In this document: piece by piece, positions 1 to 7,494 of the stretch | Position numbering within the stretch: position 1 is the stretch's first letter | How the letters are laid out: every line of letters begins with the position of its first letter | Assembly (NCBI RefSeq): GCF_003586305.1 | Contig: NZ_QXJI01000001.1 | Coordinates: forward strand, 1,612,001 to 1,676,000 | DNA length: 64,000 bases | Origin: Cognatilysobacter tabacisoli | GTDB lineage: Bacteria; Pseudomonadota; Gammaproteobacteria; Xanthomonadales; Xanthomonadaceae | Reading direction: 5' to 3' | Position numbers and translations under genes: made by a program | Notes under the pieces: model-generated | Seen by the model: the letters and a program-made list of their open reading frames with translations, nothing else | What the model was told of the DNA's origin: nothing | Databases searched by the model: none

Positions 1-306
1 CCGGACCGGATCAGCGCGTTCTGGGAACAGCGCTGGTCCGACGCGTTCGCGACGCGCCTGCAGGCCAACCACGCCGACGACCGGGCGTTCGACCGCAACG
101 GGTCGACCGTCGCGCGCTTCGACGGCTACACGACGTTCGACCTGCAGGCGCGCATCGGCCTGCCGCTCGGCGCGCTGAACGTCGGGCTCGAGAACGTCTT
201 CGACCAGCAGTACGTTACGTACTACTCGCAGACCACGCCGTCGAACGACGACTACGTCGCCGGCCGCGGCCGCGTCTTCAGCGTCGCCTGGTCTCACCGG
301 TTCTGA
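1..306 (+). CDS. TonB-dependent siderophore receptor, C-terminal fragment
   Basis: Only the last 101 residues are in the window; the gene begins upstream. The reading frame is open from base 1 to the TGA at 304-306. The fragment looks like the last beta-strands of an outer-membrane TonB-dependent receptor barrel. It has the LNVGLENVFDQQY segment typical of the penultimate strands of ferric-siderophore receptors and ends in an aromatic residue (SHRF), the usual outer-membrane insertion signature. The next gene, 17 bases downstream, encodes a PepSY membrane protein, a frequent partner of ferric-siderophore receptors, which supports a role in iron uptake. The substrate cannot be told from this fragment. 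Confidence 0.85.
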   Translation, partial: PDRISAFWEQRWSDAFATRLQANHADDRAFDRNGSTVARFDGYTTFDLQARIGLPLGALNVGLENVFDQQYVTYYSQTTPSNDDYVAGRGRVFSVAWSHRF

Positions 307-322
307 CCCCGGCCACGCACGC

Positions 323-1420
323 ATGGTCGCCACCGCCCCGTCCGTCTCCGCCGTCTCCGCGCCGCGTGCGCGGCGGCTGCGCGGCGTGCTGTCGTGGCTG
401 CACCTGTGGGTCGGGCTCGGCGTCGGCACGCTGTTCGCGCTGATCGGCCTGTCGGGCACGGTACTGGTGTTCCACGACGACCTGCTGCGCTGGCAACACC
501 CGCAGCTGGTCGCGCATGACGTCCGCGCTGACGGGGCGGTGCTGGCCGACGTGCTCGCCACCTGGCGGCCGCGCGGCCTGACCGCGATCGACGTGCCCAA
601 GCCGGGGCTGGCGGCGTGGCAGGGCTATTTCGCCGACGGCCGCCGCGGCTACTTCGCGCCCGACGACGGCGAGCTGCTGCTGATGCGCAGCGTCGGCAAC
701 GACCCGCTGCTGTGGCTGCACGAGTTCCACACCGAACTGCTCGGCGGCGAAGCCGGCCATCAGGTCGTCGGCGTCATCGGCTGGGTTTCGCTCGGCCTGA
801 TGCTGACCGGCCTGTACCTGTGGTGGCCGCGCCGCGGGCGCCTGGTCGCGCAGCTAAAGGTGCATGCCGGCCCGCCGGTGCGCCGCTGGCTGACCTGGCA
901 CCGCAGCGCCGGCGTGGTGCTGCTGCCGCTGCTGCTGCTGTCGACCTTGACCGGCGTCGGCATGGTCTACCACGACGGGTCGCGCGCGCTGCTGGTCGCG
1001 CTGTTCGGCGGCGCCGATCCGCCGGGCCCGCCGCAGCGGGCACCGACCGCGGCGGCGCCGGACTGGACCCCGATCCTCGCCACCGCCGCGGCCGCGCTCC
1101 CGGATGCCCGCCTGACCCGGATCGCGCTGCCCGCGCCGGGCAGCGACGTGATCGGGTTCCGCGCGCGCAAGGCCGGCGAGTGGCACCCGAACGGACGCAG
1201 CCTGGTGTTCGTCGACGCCGCCGGCTCGCGCACGCTGCGCATCCACGACGCCACCGCGCAGCCGGCCGGCGCCCGCATCAGCGAGGCGATCTACCCGCTG
1301 CACATCGGCTCGGTCGGCGGCGCCGCGTACCGCTGGCTGACCGCGCTGGCCGGGCTGCTGCCGGCCTTCCTGCTGGTGACCGGCTTCCTGTTCTGGCGGC
1401 GCCGGCGCGGCAAGCGCTGA
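323..1420 (+). CDS. PepSY-associated TM helix protein (iron-uptake membrane protein)
   Basis: A 365-residue inner-membrane protein. Four hydrophobic helices are visible at about residues 24-50, 145-168, 190-217 and 335-360, with soluble periplasmic parts between them. The motif WLHEFHTELLGG at about 131-142 and the histidine-bearing helix ends (VFHDD, TWHRS, MVYHDG) are typical of the PepSY_TM family. Members sit next to siderophore receptors and are thought to act as iron-regulated membrane reductases or accessory factors. The tight spacing to the receptor gene upstream suggests one operon. The ATG at 323 gives an N-terminus ending just before the first helix. The exact biochemical role is an inference from the family. 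Confidence 0.85.
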   Translation: MVATAPSVSAVSAPRARRLRGVLSWLHLWVGLGVGTLFALIGLSGTVLVFHDDLLRWQHPQLVAHDVRADGAVLADVLATWRPRGLTAIDVPKPGLAAWQGYFADGRRGYFAPDDGELLLMRSVGNDPLLWLHEFHTELLGGEAGHQVVGVIGWVSLGLMLTGLYLWWPRRGRLVAQLKVHAGPPVRRWLTWHRSAGVVLLPLLLLSTLTGVGMVYHDGSRALLVALFGGADPPGPPQRAPTAAAPDWTPILATAAAALPDARLTRIALPAPGSDVIGFRARKAGEWHPNGRSLVFVDAAGSRTLRIHDATAQPAGARISEAIYPLHIGSVGGAAYRWLTALAGLLPAFLLVTGFLFWRRRRGKR

Positions 1421-1446
1421 CGCCGGGCCGCGGGAGCCCCCGCCGC

Positions 1447-1452
1447 TACAAT
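1447..1452 (+). promoter_or_regulatory. Candidate -10 element of dusB (leaderless start)
   Basis: TACAAT lies 7 bases before the ATG at 1460, so transcription would begin at or next to that start codon. No Shine-Dalgarno sequence is visible. No convincing -35 box is seen, so this rests on the hexamer and its spacing. Confidence 0.4.
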
Positions 1453-1459
1453 GGCCGGC

Positions 1460-2458
1460 ATGCGCATCGGGCCCCACGACATCACGCCCCGAGTGATCCT
1501 GGCCCCGATGGCCGGGGTCACCGACAAGCCGTTCCGGATGCTGTGCAAGCGGCTCGGTGCCGGGCTGTGCGTGTCGGAAATGACGACCTCGGACCCGCGC
1601 TTCTGGTCGACCGCGAAATCGCGCCACCGCATGGACCACGTCGGCGAGCCGGCGCCGATCAGCGTGCAGATCGCCGGCACCGTGCCCGAGGTGATGGCGC
1701 AGGCCGCCCGCTACAACGTCGACCACGGCGCGCAGATCATCGACATCAACATGGGCTGCCCGGCCAAGAAGGTCTGCAACGCCTGGGCGGGCTCGGCGCT
1801 GATGCGCGACGAGGCGCTGGTCGCGCGCATCCTCGAGGCTGTCGTCGCCGCCGTCGACGTGCCGGTGACGCTGAAGATCCGCACCGGCTGGGCCGCCGAC
1901 CGGAAGAATGCGCTGGCAATCGCGCGCATCGCGCAGGAAGCCGGCATCGCCTCGCTGGCCGTGCACGGCCGCACCCGCGACCAGCAGTACACCGGCGTGG
2001 CCGAGTACGACACGATCGCCGCGGTCAAGGCGGCGCTGTCGATTCCGGTCGTCGCCAACGGCGACATCGATTCGCCCGACAAGGTCGCCGCGGTGCTCGC
2101 GCACACCGGCTGCGACGCGGTGATGGTCGGGCGCGCGGCGCAGGGCCGGCCGTGGATCTTCCGCGAGATCGGCCACTTCCTCGCCACCGGGCAGCGCCTG
2201 CCGCCGCCGACGCTGGACGAGGTCCGCGACGTGCTGCTCGGCCATCTCGACCACCTGCACGACTTCTACGGCGAAGAGTCCGGCGTGCGCATCGCACGCA
2301 AGCACCTGGGCTGGTACGCGAAGGACCGGCCCGAGAACGCCGCGTTCCGCGACGTGGTCAACCGCGCCCAGACCGCCGAGGCCCAGCGCCGCCTGACCCG
2401 CGACTACTTCGATGCACTGGCCGCCGGCGTCGTACCGGACGTCGCCGCAGCCGCCTGA
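1460..2458 (+). CDS. dusB: tRNA-dihydrouridine synthase B
   Basis: A 332-residue flavoenzyme that reduces specific uridines in the tRNA D-loop to dihydrouridine using FMN and NADPH. The TIM-barrel motifs follow DusB closely: LAPMAGVTDKPFR near the N-terminus, DINMGCPAKKVCN with the catalytic cysteine, KIRTGW, VHGRTR, ANGDI and the FMN-phosphate site MVGRAAQGRPWIF. A C-terminal tRNA-binding helical part follows (HDFYG, RIARKHLGWY). I prefer the ATG at 1460 (MRIGPHDI, as in other DusB proteins) to the one at 1451, because a TACAAT hexamer overlaps 1451 and would place the transcript start near 1460. In enterobacteria dusB precedes fis; here it does not. Confidence 0.93.
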   Translation: MRIGPHDITPRVILAPMAGVTDKPFRMLCKRLGAGLCVSEMTTSDPRFWSTAKSRHRMDHVGEPAPISVQIAGTVPEVMAQAARYNVDHGAQIIDINMGCPAKKVCNAWAGSALMRDEALVARILEAVVAAVDVPVTLKIRTGWAADRKNALAIARIAQEAGIASLAVHGRTRDQQYTGVAEYDTIAAVKAALSIPVVANGDIDSPDKVAAVLAHTGCDAVMVGRAAQGRPWIFREIGHFLATGQRLPPPTLDEVRDVLLGHLDHLHDFYGEESGVRIARKHLGWYAKDRPENAAFRDVVNRAQTAEAQRRLTRDYFDALAAGVVPDVAAAA

Positions 2459-2486
2459 TTCCCCGTCCACGCCAGCGAGGCCGGCC

Positions 2487-3320
2487 ATGATTGCCCCGAC
2501 CGAACCGACCGCATCGCCGTACCTGCACGGGTTCTCGCCGACCGAACAGGCGCGGCTGGTCAAGCAGGCGCGGATCGCCGAGTCGACGATCTTCCGCGAC
2601 ATCGACTACACCGGCGCGCGGCGCTTGATCGAGGTCGGCAGCGGCGTCGGCGCGCAGACCGAGATCCTGCTGCGGCGGTTTCCCGACCTGCACGTCGACT
2701 GCATCGACTTCAGCCGCGCGCAGCTCGAGGCCGCGCGCGCGAACCTCGGCGCACGCGCCTGGCTCGACGGCCGCTATGCGCTGCACGAGGCCGACGCGGG
2801 CGATCTGCCGTTCGAGGCGCGGACGTTCGACGCGGCGTTCCTGTGCTGGGTGCTGGAGCACGTGCCGTCGCCGGCGCGCGTGCTCAGCGAGCTGCGCCGC
2901 GTGCTGTCGCCCGGCTCGCCGGTGTACATCACCGAGGTCATGAACGCCTCGTTCCTGCTCGACCCGTACTCGCCGAACGTGTGGCGCTACTGGATGGCGT
3001 TCAACGACTTCCAGATCGACAGCGGCGGCGATCCGTTCGTCGGCGCGAAGCTCGGCAACCTGCTGCTGGCCGGCGGCTTCCGCGACGTCAGCACGCAGGT
3101 CAAGACGTTCCACTTCGACAACGGCGAACCGGCGCGGCGCAAGGCGATGATCGCGTTCTGGGAGGAGCTGCTGCTGTCGGCGGCCGACCAGCTCGTCAGC
3201 GCCGGGAAGGTCACGGCCGAGGTCGTCGACGGCATGCGCCGCGAGTTCCACCAGGTACAGAACGATCCCGACGCCGTCTTCTTCTACGCGTTCGTGCAGG
3301 CGCGCGCGACGGTCTACTGA
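2487..3320 (+). CDS. Class I SAM-dependent methyltransferase
   Basis: A 277-residue soluble protein of the Methyltransf_11/25 type. Motif I (LIEVGSGVGAQTE, residues 48-59) is the glycine-rich SAM loop. An acidic residue that would contact the SAM ribose follows in HVDCIDFS at about 68-75. The FLCWVLEHVPSPARVL segment at about 115-130 is the post-motif region typical of small-molecule methyltransferases. The frame is open further upstream to 2412, inside dusB, but the ATG at 2487 has a GCGAGG ribosome-binding site and starts directly before the conserved fold. It follows dusB by 28 bases on the same strand. The substrate is unknown and the neighbours give no clue. Confidence 0.8.
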   Translation: MIAPTEPTASPYLHGFSPTEQARLVKQARIAESTIFRDIDYTGARRLIEVGSGVGAQTEILLRRFPDLHVDCIDFSRAQLEAARANLGARAWLDGRYALHEADAGDLPFEARTFDAAFLCWVLEHVPSPARVLSELRRVLSPGSPVYITEVMNASFLLDPYSPNVWRYWMAFNDFQIDSGGDPFVGAKLGNLLLAGGFRDVSTQVKTFHFDNGEPARRKAMIAFWEELLLSAADQLVSAGKVTAEVVDGMRREFHQVQNDPDAVFFYAFVQARATVY

Positions 3321-3341
3321 GCCGGGTCGGGCGACCCGCGG

Positions 3342-4100
3342 TCAGCGGATCGGGAAGTCGAAGTAGCGCTTCGGCTCCGGCTCGGGGTCGAGCGTGTAGT
3401 GCCACCACTCCAGCGGGTAGTTGCGGAAGCCCGCGGCCGCCATCGCCGCGCGCAGGCGCTCGCGGTTGCCGCGCTGCTGCGGCGACACCGCCGGCGAGTC
3501 GGTGTTCGCCCGCGGGTCGAAGAAGTCGTACTCGGTGCCCATGTCCAGCGGCAGGCAGCGCGCGGCTTCGCAACGCAGCAGGGTCAGGTCCAGCGTCGCA
3601 CCGCGGCTGTGGCCCGAAGTCGGCGAGATGTAGTCGCCGAGCAGCTCACGCTTGCTCAGATTCGGGTAGTGCGTGGCCTTGGTGCGCTGGTCGCCCAGGT
3701 CGGCGGCCCAGCGCACGAAATGCTGTACGGCGCGCGCGGGCCGGTAGCAGTCGTACACCCGCAGCCGCAGTCCTTCGGCGCGCAGCGCGGCCTCGGCCTT
3801 GGCCAGCGCGTCGGCGGCAGGCGCCTGCAGGAAGCAGCGGCCGGTCTCGTAGCCGTCGACGCGGCCGCCAGTGAAGTTGTTTGGGCCGGCGTAGCGCATG
3901 TCGACGTCGAGATCGGCGACGCGGGCGCGCACGTCGACCATGCCGGCCGCCTCGGGCGTCTCGGCCGCGGCGATCGGCATCGGACTCCCGCTTCCGCCGC
4001 GCATCGGCGACAGCGCGTGCGCGGCCAGCGCGAAGGCCAGCCACGGCAGCACGTAGTACGCGAATTCGCGGAGGCGGGACGACTTCCTGGTCATGGGCAT
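3342..4100 (-). CDS. VanX/DdpX-type D-alanyl-D-alanine dipeptidase, membrane-anchored or exported
   Basis: A 252-residue zinc dipeptidase of the VanX family (M15D). The zinc and catalytic motifs are intact: SGHSRGATLD supplies the His and Asp ligands, and EWWH near the C-terminus supplies the catalytic Glu and third His ligand. DMRYAGPNNF and YDCYRPARAV are further family signatures. A hydrophobic stretch at about residues 12-30 looks like a signal anchor or uncleaved signal peptide, so it probably works in the periplasm, unlike the cytoplasmic VanX of resistance operons. No vanA/vanH partners are present. Its place beside murein-peptide genes suggests it splits D-Ala-D-Ala released from peptidoglycan. 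Starts at 4100 or 4094 are equally likely; no clear ribosome-binding site is seen. Confidence 0.82.
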   Translation of the reverse strand: MPMTRKSSRLREFAYYVLPWLAFALAAHALSPMRGGSGSPMPIAAAETPEAAGMVDVRARVADLDVDMRYAGPNNFTGGRVDGYETGRCFLQAPAADALAKAEAALRAEGLRLRVYDCYRPARAVQHFVRWAADLGDQRTKATHYPNLSKRELLGDYISPTSGHSRGATLDLTLLRCEAARCLPLDMGTEYDFFDPRANTDSPAVSPQQRGNRERLRAAMAAAGFRNYPLEWWHYTLDPEPEPKRYFDFPIR

Positions 4101-4168
4101 GCGATCGGCGGGCGGGGAGCCGTTCCTGGGCAACGTGCGCATAGTGCAAACCGAATGCGGGGAGCGGT

Positions 4169-4184
4169 CAACTGCCGGCAGTTG
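4169..4184. promoter_or_regulatory. Perfect 16-bp palindrome, candidate operator
   Basis: CAACTGCCGGCAGTTG is its own reverse complement. It lies about 70 bases before the start of the VanX-type gene and after the terminator of the gene upstream of it, a suitable place for an operator. It does not resemble the AT-rich inverted repeat at 9042-9061, so a different regulator would be involved. Confidence 0.35.
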
Positions 4185-4361
4185 CCATGGCCCGTTGGGG
4201 GCCGCCGGGCTGAACGGTACAGCCGCGCGGGCCTGCGGGCGTTGGCGTCCAGGCCGGCGAGCCCGCACGAGCCGGTCAGATCCGAACGGGAGGCTGCTGC
4301 AGGCGTCTGCCTCGGCTTACCGGTTAGCGGCCACGGCTGGCGGCCCGGAGCCGGGCCCCTC

Positions 4362-4393
4362 AAAAAAATGGCGGCCCGGTACGCGGGCCGCCA
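4362..4393 (-). terminator. Rho-independent terminator of the TonB receptor gene
   Basis: On the minus strand, a 9-bp stem GGCGGCCCG/CGGGCCGCC with a short loop is followed directly by seven T residues (an A-run at 4362-4368 on the plus strand). It starts 11 bases after the receptor stop codon. Confidence 0.9.
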
Positions 4394-4403
4394 ACGGGGA
4401 GCG

Positions 4404-7400
4404 TCAGAAATTCCAGCTGACCACGAGCTGCGCGTAGCGCGGCGACTGCCAGCGGGTGCCGGTGCCGAAGGTGGTCCGGTAGACGCCCGGCCCCTTCTCG
4501 TAGCGCTGGCGCACATTGATGACCTCCTGCTCGTTGAGCAGGTTGAAGACCGACAGCCGCGCCTTCAGGTCGATGCCCTCGACCGGCAGGGTCCAGGTGA
4601 CGTTGGCGCCGAGGTTGTAGGTCCACGGCATGCGCCCGAACGCGCCGCGCTCGCTGAACTCGTGGACGCGGTTCTGCCACGGGCCGGAACAGTTCTGCAC
4701 GCAGATCCAGCCGCTGCCGCCGCCGCTGCCCTCGGAGGTGAAGCTGCCGACCGAGAAGTTCTCGTCCGGCCAGGTCACGCCGAACGCGCTGATCGGCGCG
4801 CCGGACTGCGCGACCAGCGTGCTGCCGAACGTCCACATCTCGTTGAGCTTGAAGCTGCCGCGCAGCTTGACCTGGTGCCGGTGGTCGTTGAACAGGTCGC
4901 CGTAGCGCTCGTTGACGGCCGGGTGGTCCCAGTGCTGGACCATGCCGGTGTCGCCGTAGTTGGTGTCGGAGTTCACCGGGCCTTCGTGGTTGCCGTCCAG
5001 CTTCGACCACAGGTACGACGCATTGAAGGCCCACCGGTCGTCCCACGCGCGGTCGATCTGGAACTCCAGCGCCTTGTACGTGCGGCGCGGGTCCTTGTAG
5101 CCGATGATCCGGTTGCTGCCGACGGTGATGTAGCCCTCCTTCGACGTGTCGATGGTGACCCAGCCGTTCTGGGCGCAGCCCATCGCGGTGGTGCCCCACA
5201 GGGTCAGCTCCTCGCCCGGGTTGGCGATCGGGAACAGCGTGGCGTGGCGCACGCCGCACAGCGCGTTGATGCGCACGTCGTCGAGCGCGCCCTCCATCTT
5301 CCGGTAGGTGCCGTTGACGCCCCAGGACCACGCCTGGTTGATCATGCTCTGGAAGCCGAGGATGAACTCGTCCTGGTACACGGCATCGAGGTCGCGGTCC
5401 ACGCTGCTGCGCAGGTCACCGACGCCGATGTTCATGTCGTCATCGACCGGGCCGATCTGCGCGCCGAGGATGGGCTGCCGGTAGCTGGCGCCGGTGACCG
5501 GATTGGTTGCCTGCTGCCATCCGTTCAACGCCCAGTACGTGTACTCGTCGGTCAGGCCGCCGGCGAAGGTGTAGTTGATGTTGTTGGTGACCGGCAGGTA
5601 GTAGCGCCCGGCGTTGCCGAACAGCTTCATGCGCCCGTCGGCGCGCACGTCCCACGAGAAGCCCACGCGCGGCGACACCAGGTCGTCCATCTTGATGAAG
5701 CTGCTGCCGGTGGCGGTCTTGTTCTCGAACGCGTCGACGCGGACGCCGAGGTTCAGGACCAGGCTCGGGGTGACGTTCCACACGTCCTCGACGTACCAGG
5801 CGTTGGCGGTCGTCTCGAACACGCCGCCGTCGGCGCGCCGGCGCCCCATGACGATCGCGTTGACGCCCGCGGGCACCGTCGCGCCGTTGTCGAGCAGGCT
5901 GCCGGGCGCGCGCGAGTACACGGTGTAGCGCGTGCCGTCCGGGCCCGGGTACGAGGTGGTGCGGTCGGTGGTCATCTCCTCGCTGTCGACGCCGAACCGC
6001 AGCAGGTGGTCGCCCAGCGTCCACTCGAAGTCGAGCCGGCCGACCTTGCGTTCGTCGTGGTGGTCGACGACCGAGGTGCCGGTGAACGGATGGCAGCTCA
6101 CCGGCGGCCGGCCCAGTGCCGTGTACGCGGCGTTGTAGCTCGAGTCGATGATCACCTGCGAGCACAGCGTGTCGGCCGGCGAGTAGGTCAGCGCCTTGCT
6201 CTTGTTGATGCCGTACATCGCCTTGGCGGTAAAGCTTTCGCCGAAGCGACCGGTGTACGTGGCCGAACCGCTGGTGCCGCCGCTTTCAGCCGTGCTGCTC
6301 CCGGTGAAGCTGGTCGTGCGGGCGTTGTCCCAGTCGTAGGCGTAGGTCTCGGCGGTGGTCTCGGTCTCGTCGGAGAAGCCCATCACCTCCAGCAGGTGGC
6401 TGTCGGTGATGTTCCAGTCGAGCTTGGCGCCCCAGAACCCGTCGCCGTTCTCCGAGTCGGTCCAGCTGGCGCCGTTGGTGCTGGTGTTGCTGGCGTCGGT
6501 CTCGCGCTGCTCGTACATCGCGAACAGGAACACGCGGTCGCGCAGCAGCGGGCCGGACGCCCAGACATTGCCCTTCATGAAGCTGCGCGAGTCGCGGCTG
6601 GCGCGGTAGTACACCGGCACCGGGTTGCCTGCGGCGTCGGTGTCGGAGAACTGGTGGTCGTCGGCGCTGGACTGCAGCGCGCTGGGCTCGAAGGTGAAGG
6701 TCACGCCGCCGTCGAACTCGTTGCCGCCGCGGCGGGTCACGGCGTTGATCACGCCGCCGGTGCTGCGGCCGAACTCGACCGAATAGCCGCCGGTCTTGAC
6801 CTGGAACTCCTGGAAGAAGTCGAACGGCGCCGCGGAGAAGCTTTGCCGGCGGTAGAAGTCGGTGACGTTGAGGCCGTTGATGAACACCGAGTTCTCGGCC
6901 ACCGACGAGCCGCCGAACGAGATGCCGCCGAACGACGAGTTTCCGCCGATCACGCCCGGGGCCACCAGCGCGACGGACGTCAGGCTCTGGTCCACCGGGA
7001 TGCGCGCGATCTCCTCGCGCGTGATGTTGGTGGCGGTCTCGGTCGACCGCACGTCGACGCGGTTCACCACGCGCGAGCCGATCACCTGCACCGAGTCGAG
7101 GTTGACGACGTCACCGCCGCTGCCGAGGTTGACCGTGGTCGTGCCGCCCAGCGCCACGTTGACCTGCACCGGCGCGCCGACCGGCTGGCCGTCGCGAACC
7201 ACCTGCAGCGTGTAGTCGCCGACCGGCAGCTGGCTGAGCCGGTACGCGCCGTTGGAGCCGACGGTCACCGTGCGGGTGACGCCGGTGGCGGGGTTGCTGA
7301 CCGTGATCTGGTCGCCGGCGCTGGCGCGGCCCGCGACGGCGCCGGTCACGCTCTGCGCGAGCGCCATCGGCGCCACCGTGCCCAGGCACGCACCCAGCGC

Positions 7401-7454
7401 GAGGCACAGCGCCGCTTTCTTCATCCGCTTCGACAACGACCGCCTGGCTTTCAT
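4404..7454 (-). CDS. Oar-type TonB-dependent outer-membrane receptor
   Basis: A 1016-residue outer-membrane protein. A signal peptide ends after about residue 34 (MALAQ). Next comes a carboxypeptidase-regulatory-like Ig domain at about 35-105 (GDQITVSNPATG, GAYRLSQLPVGDY), then a plug domain (ITREEIARIP, FINGLNVTDFYRR, EFGRSTGGVINAVTRRGGNE), then a long barrel ending in WNF. This layout is that of Oar-like receptors, which often import peptides or other large substrates. The ATG at 7454 has a strong ribosome-binding site (GGAGGGGA). The frame is open to 7679, but that part lies inside the upstream gene. It starts only 40 bases after the transglutaminase-fold gene stops, so the two are probably cotranscribed. 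Neighbouring genes suggest murein peptides as substrate; this is inference. Confidence 0.88.
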   Translation of the reverse strand: MKARRSLSKRMKKAALCLALGACLGTVAPMALAQSVTGAVAGRASAGDQITVSNPATGVTRTVTVGSNGAYRLSQLPVGDYTLQVVRDGQPVGAPVQVNVALGGTTTVNLGSGGDVVNLDSVQVIGSRVVNRVDVRSTETATNITREEIARIPVDQSLTSVALVAPGVIGGNSSFGGISFGGSSVAENSVFINGLNVTDFYRRQSFSAAPFDFFQEFQVKTGGYSVEFGRSTGGVINAVTRRGGNEFDGGVTFTFEPSALQSSADDHQFSDTDAAGNPVPVYYRASRDSRSFMKGNVWASGPLLRDRVFLFAMYEQRETDASNTSTNGASWTDSENGDGFWGAKLDWNITDSHLLEVMGFSDETETTAETYAYDWDNARTTSFTGSSTAESGGTSGSATYTGRFGESFTAKAMYGINKSKALTYSPADTLCSQVIIDSSYNAAYTALGRPPVSCHPFTGTSVVDHHDERKVGRLDFEWTLGDHLLRFGVDSEEMTTDRTTSYPGPDGTRYTVYSRAPGSLLDNGATVPAGVNAIVMGRRRADGGVFETTANAWYVEDVWNVTPSLVLNLGVRVDAFENKTATGSSFIKMDDLVSPRVGFSWDVRADGRMKLFGNAGRYYLPVTNNINYTFAGGLTDEYTYWALNGWQQATNPVTGASYRQPILGAQIGPVDDDMNIGVGDLRSSVDRDLDAVYQDEFILGFQSMINQAWSWGVNGTYRKMEGALDDVRINALCGVRHATLFPIANPGEELTLWGTTAMGCAQNGWVTIDTSKEGYITVGSNRIIGYKDPRRTYKALEFQIDRAWDDRWAFNASYLWSKLDGNHEGPVNSDTNYGDTGMVQHWDHPAVNERYGDLFNDHRHQVKLRGSFKLNEMWTFGSTLVAQSGAPISAFGVTWPDENFSVGSFTSEGSGGGSGWICVQNCSGPWQNRVHEFSERGAFGRMPWTYNLGANVTWTLPVEGIDLKARLSVFNLLNEQEVINVRQRYEKGPGVYRTTFGTGTRWQSPRYAQLVVSWNF

Positions 7455-7494
7455 GTCCCCTCCAACGCGTGATGTGGACCGCGAGTCGCCGGCA

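Larger units (their letters stand above)
4101..4403. other. Intergenic region upstream of the VanX-type gene
   Basis: About 300 bases without a gene, between two minus-strand genes. It holds the rho-independent terminator of the upstream TonB receptor gene and a perfect 16-base palindrome at 4169-4184. The terminator means the dipeptidase gene must have its own promoter here, though no convincing promoter hexamers were found. Confidence 0.6.

Noticed and set aside
3323-3338. Hairpin CGGGTC/GACCCG between the methyltransferase and VanX-type genes
   Set aside because: Short stem without a T-run; could arise by chance at this base composition.
3342-4100. Vancomycin-resistance (vanX) interpretation
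   Set aside because: No vanA, vanH or vanRS genes are near, and the protein has an N-terminal membrane signal; murein recycling or uptake fits better.
3399-7472. A 1357-codon open frame on the plus strand opposite the TonB receptor
   Set aside because: It is a shadow frame: the minus-strand gene has full receptor motifs and a ribosome-binding site, while this protein is Arg/Ala/Val-rich with no recognisable domain. High GC keeps such frames open.
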